From assembly GCF_008831285.2 (NCBI RefSeq), contig NC_045145.1, forward strand, positions 7,998,802 through 8,062,801: a stretch of 64,000 nucleotides of DNA. Direction: 5' to 3'. Source of the stretch: Nymphaea colorata (Eukaryota; Streptophyta; Magnoliopsida; Nymphaeales; Nymphaeaceae). The notes under the pieces were generated by a model, which worked only from the letters and a program-made list of their open reading frames with translations, was not told the DNA's origin and ran no database searches. The position numbers and the translations under genes are program-made. Positions 63,302 to 64,000 of this stretch are shown here, in pieces; within the stretch, counting starts at the first letter, position 1, and each line of letters begins with the position of its first letter.

Positions 63302-64000
63302 ATCAAGAAGCAATTTGATAACTGTCACATTGAACAGAACAGACAGGATTGTTTTGTTTTGTCTATCTTGTTATTAAGGTTATTTGTCCATAGCTCTAGA
63401 GTTTTAAGAATAGAACAAGATGTTATGTTTTGTTTGCCATTTGTTTTATGTTCTGTCTATCCTATCTATTTTGTCTAGTGTCTGATAAAAGGAATATATT
63501 ATGTTTATTGATTTAATTAACAATAAAATACCATTTGCGTAGGCTGCTTTCTTAACTTTTTAAAAGGTAAAAATGGCCAACAAAATGGTGATAGACCATT
63601 GTTTAGTTGGTGTAAACGACAGGGGGGAAGAGGACAAAGAGAGGAACTATGGGTTAACTGAAACTAAGCGCTGCTTGTTTTGTAGAGTAGAGCATAGTTT
63701 ACCAGTACAGTAAACTCGCAAAAAAGATGAGCAAAAAGTGCAGAGAGAGGCTACCTCTTCTTCTTCCTTGATGAGGAAAAAGTGAAGTTGCAGTACATTG
63801 CAGACTCTCCCTAATGCCATTTTCGTCTCCACCGACAAGGCAAAAGTGAGGGAGAAGTTTTTCAGGAAAAGTTGTGATTCCTTCATCAATTATTGCTGAA
63901 GGAATTTGAAATGCTTGGAACCTTTTACTCTCCTCCTTTCTGGATCAAGAAACAAAAGAAACTAACCTATGGCTGCAGCTGACATCACCTTCAATCCCCC
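63302..64000. other. Intergenic stretch to the end of the window
   Basis: TGTTTTGT(T/C)T(A/G)TC words repeat at 63345-63480. An ATG at 63969 opens a frame (MAAADITFNP) to the window edge; this is too short to call. Confidence 0.4.

Noticed and set aside
63969-64000. Start codon with MAAADITFNP at the window edge as the beginning of a gene
   Set aside because: Only ten codons are visible. Context cannot separate it from chance.

Overview
This is a gene-poor, AT-rich stretch of a plant (flowering-plant) nuclear genome. The evidence is split genes with GT-AG introns, plant-type L1 (LINE) and Ty1/copia retrotransposon remnants, CACTA-, hAT- and MITE-like DNA elements, long (TA)n microsatellites and plant-specific gene families. 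The species cannot be named from the sequence.

Only one complete gene is well supported. It is a five-exon heavy-metal-associated isoprenylated plant protein (HIPP) on the + strand at 40428-45982. It encodes 305 residues with two HMA domains (MHCEGC and MHCESC), Lys/Glu-rich linkers and a C-terminal CaaX box (CSIV). All splice phases close, and an AATAAA lies about 120 bases past the stop.

Two other conserved gene pieces lie on the - strand. At 8795-9483 there are two in-phase exons of a PIN-LIKES (PILS) auxin-transport facilitator; its other exons could not be located. At about 8422-8572 there is a frameshifted remnant of a methionine-R-sulfoxide reductase B gene (MSRB).

Layout. 1-3.26 kb: decayed L1 LINE (+). 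3.3-8.4 kb: AT-rich intergenic sequence. 8.4-9.5 kb: MSRB remnant and PILS exons. 9.5-15 kb: intergenic, with a degenerate GATCCAAAT repeat, unidentified exon-like segments near 13.2-13.7 kb and a 144-bp tandem duplication. 15-25 kb: microsatellites, a MITE cluster inserted in (TA)n tracts, a 44-bp-arm inverted repeat and a ~414-bp direct duplication. 25.8-27.9 kb: L1 LINE (-). 29.7-31.3 kb: copia LTR, primer-binding site and truncated gag (+). 32.3-33.5 kb: third L1 fragment (+). 33.5-40 kb: CACTA-like pieces and tandem duplications. 40.4-46.1 kb: the HIPP gene. 46.4-51 kb: another copy of the MITE, a GAGCTCGAGC-rich element and a CACTA-like end. 52-57.6 kb: four kinds of tandem repeat, including a 93-bp minisatellite that keeps one reading frame open. 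58.3-59.9 kb: decayed copia pol (+). 60-64 kb: intergenic sequence with second copies of two repeat families.

No coordinated multi-gene system is visible. The most distinctive features are structural: the microsatellite-associated MITE family, the frame-preserving minisatellite, the hairpin-capable inverted repeat, and the PILS/MSRB gene remnants.
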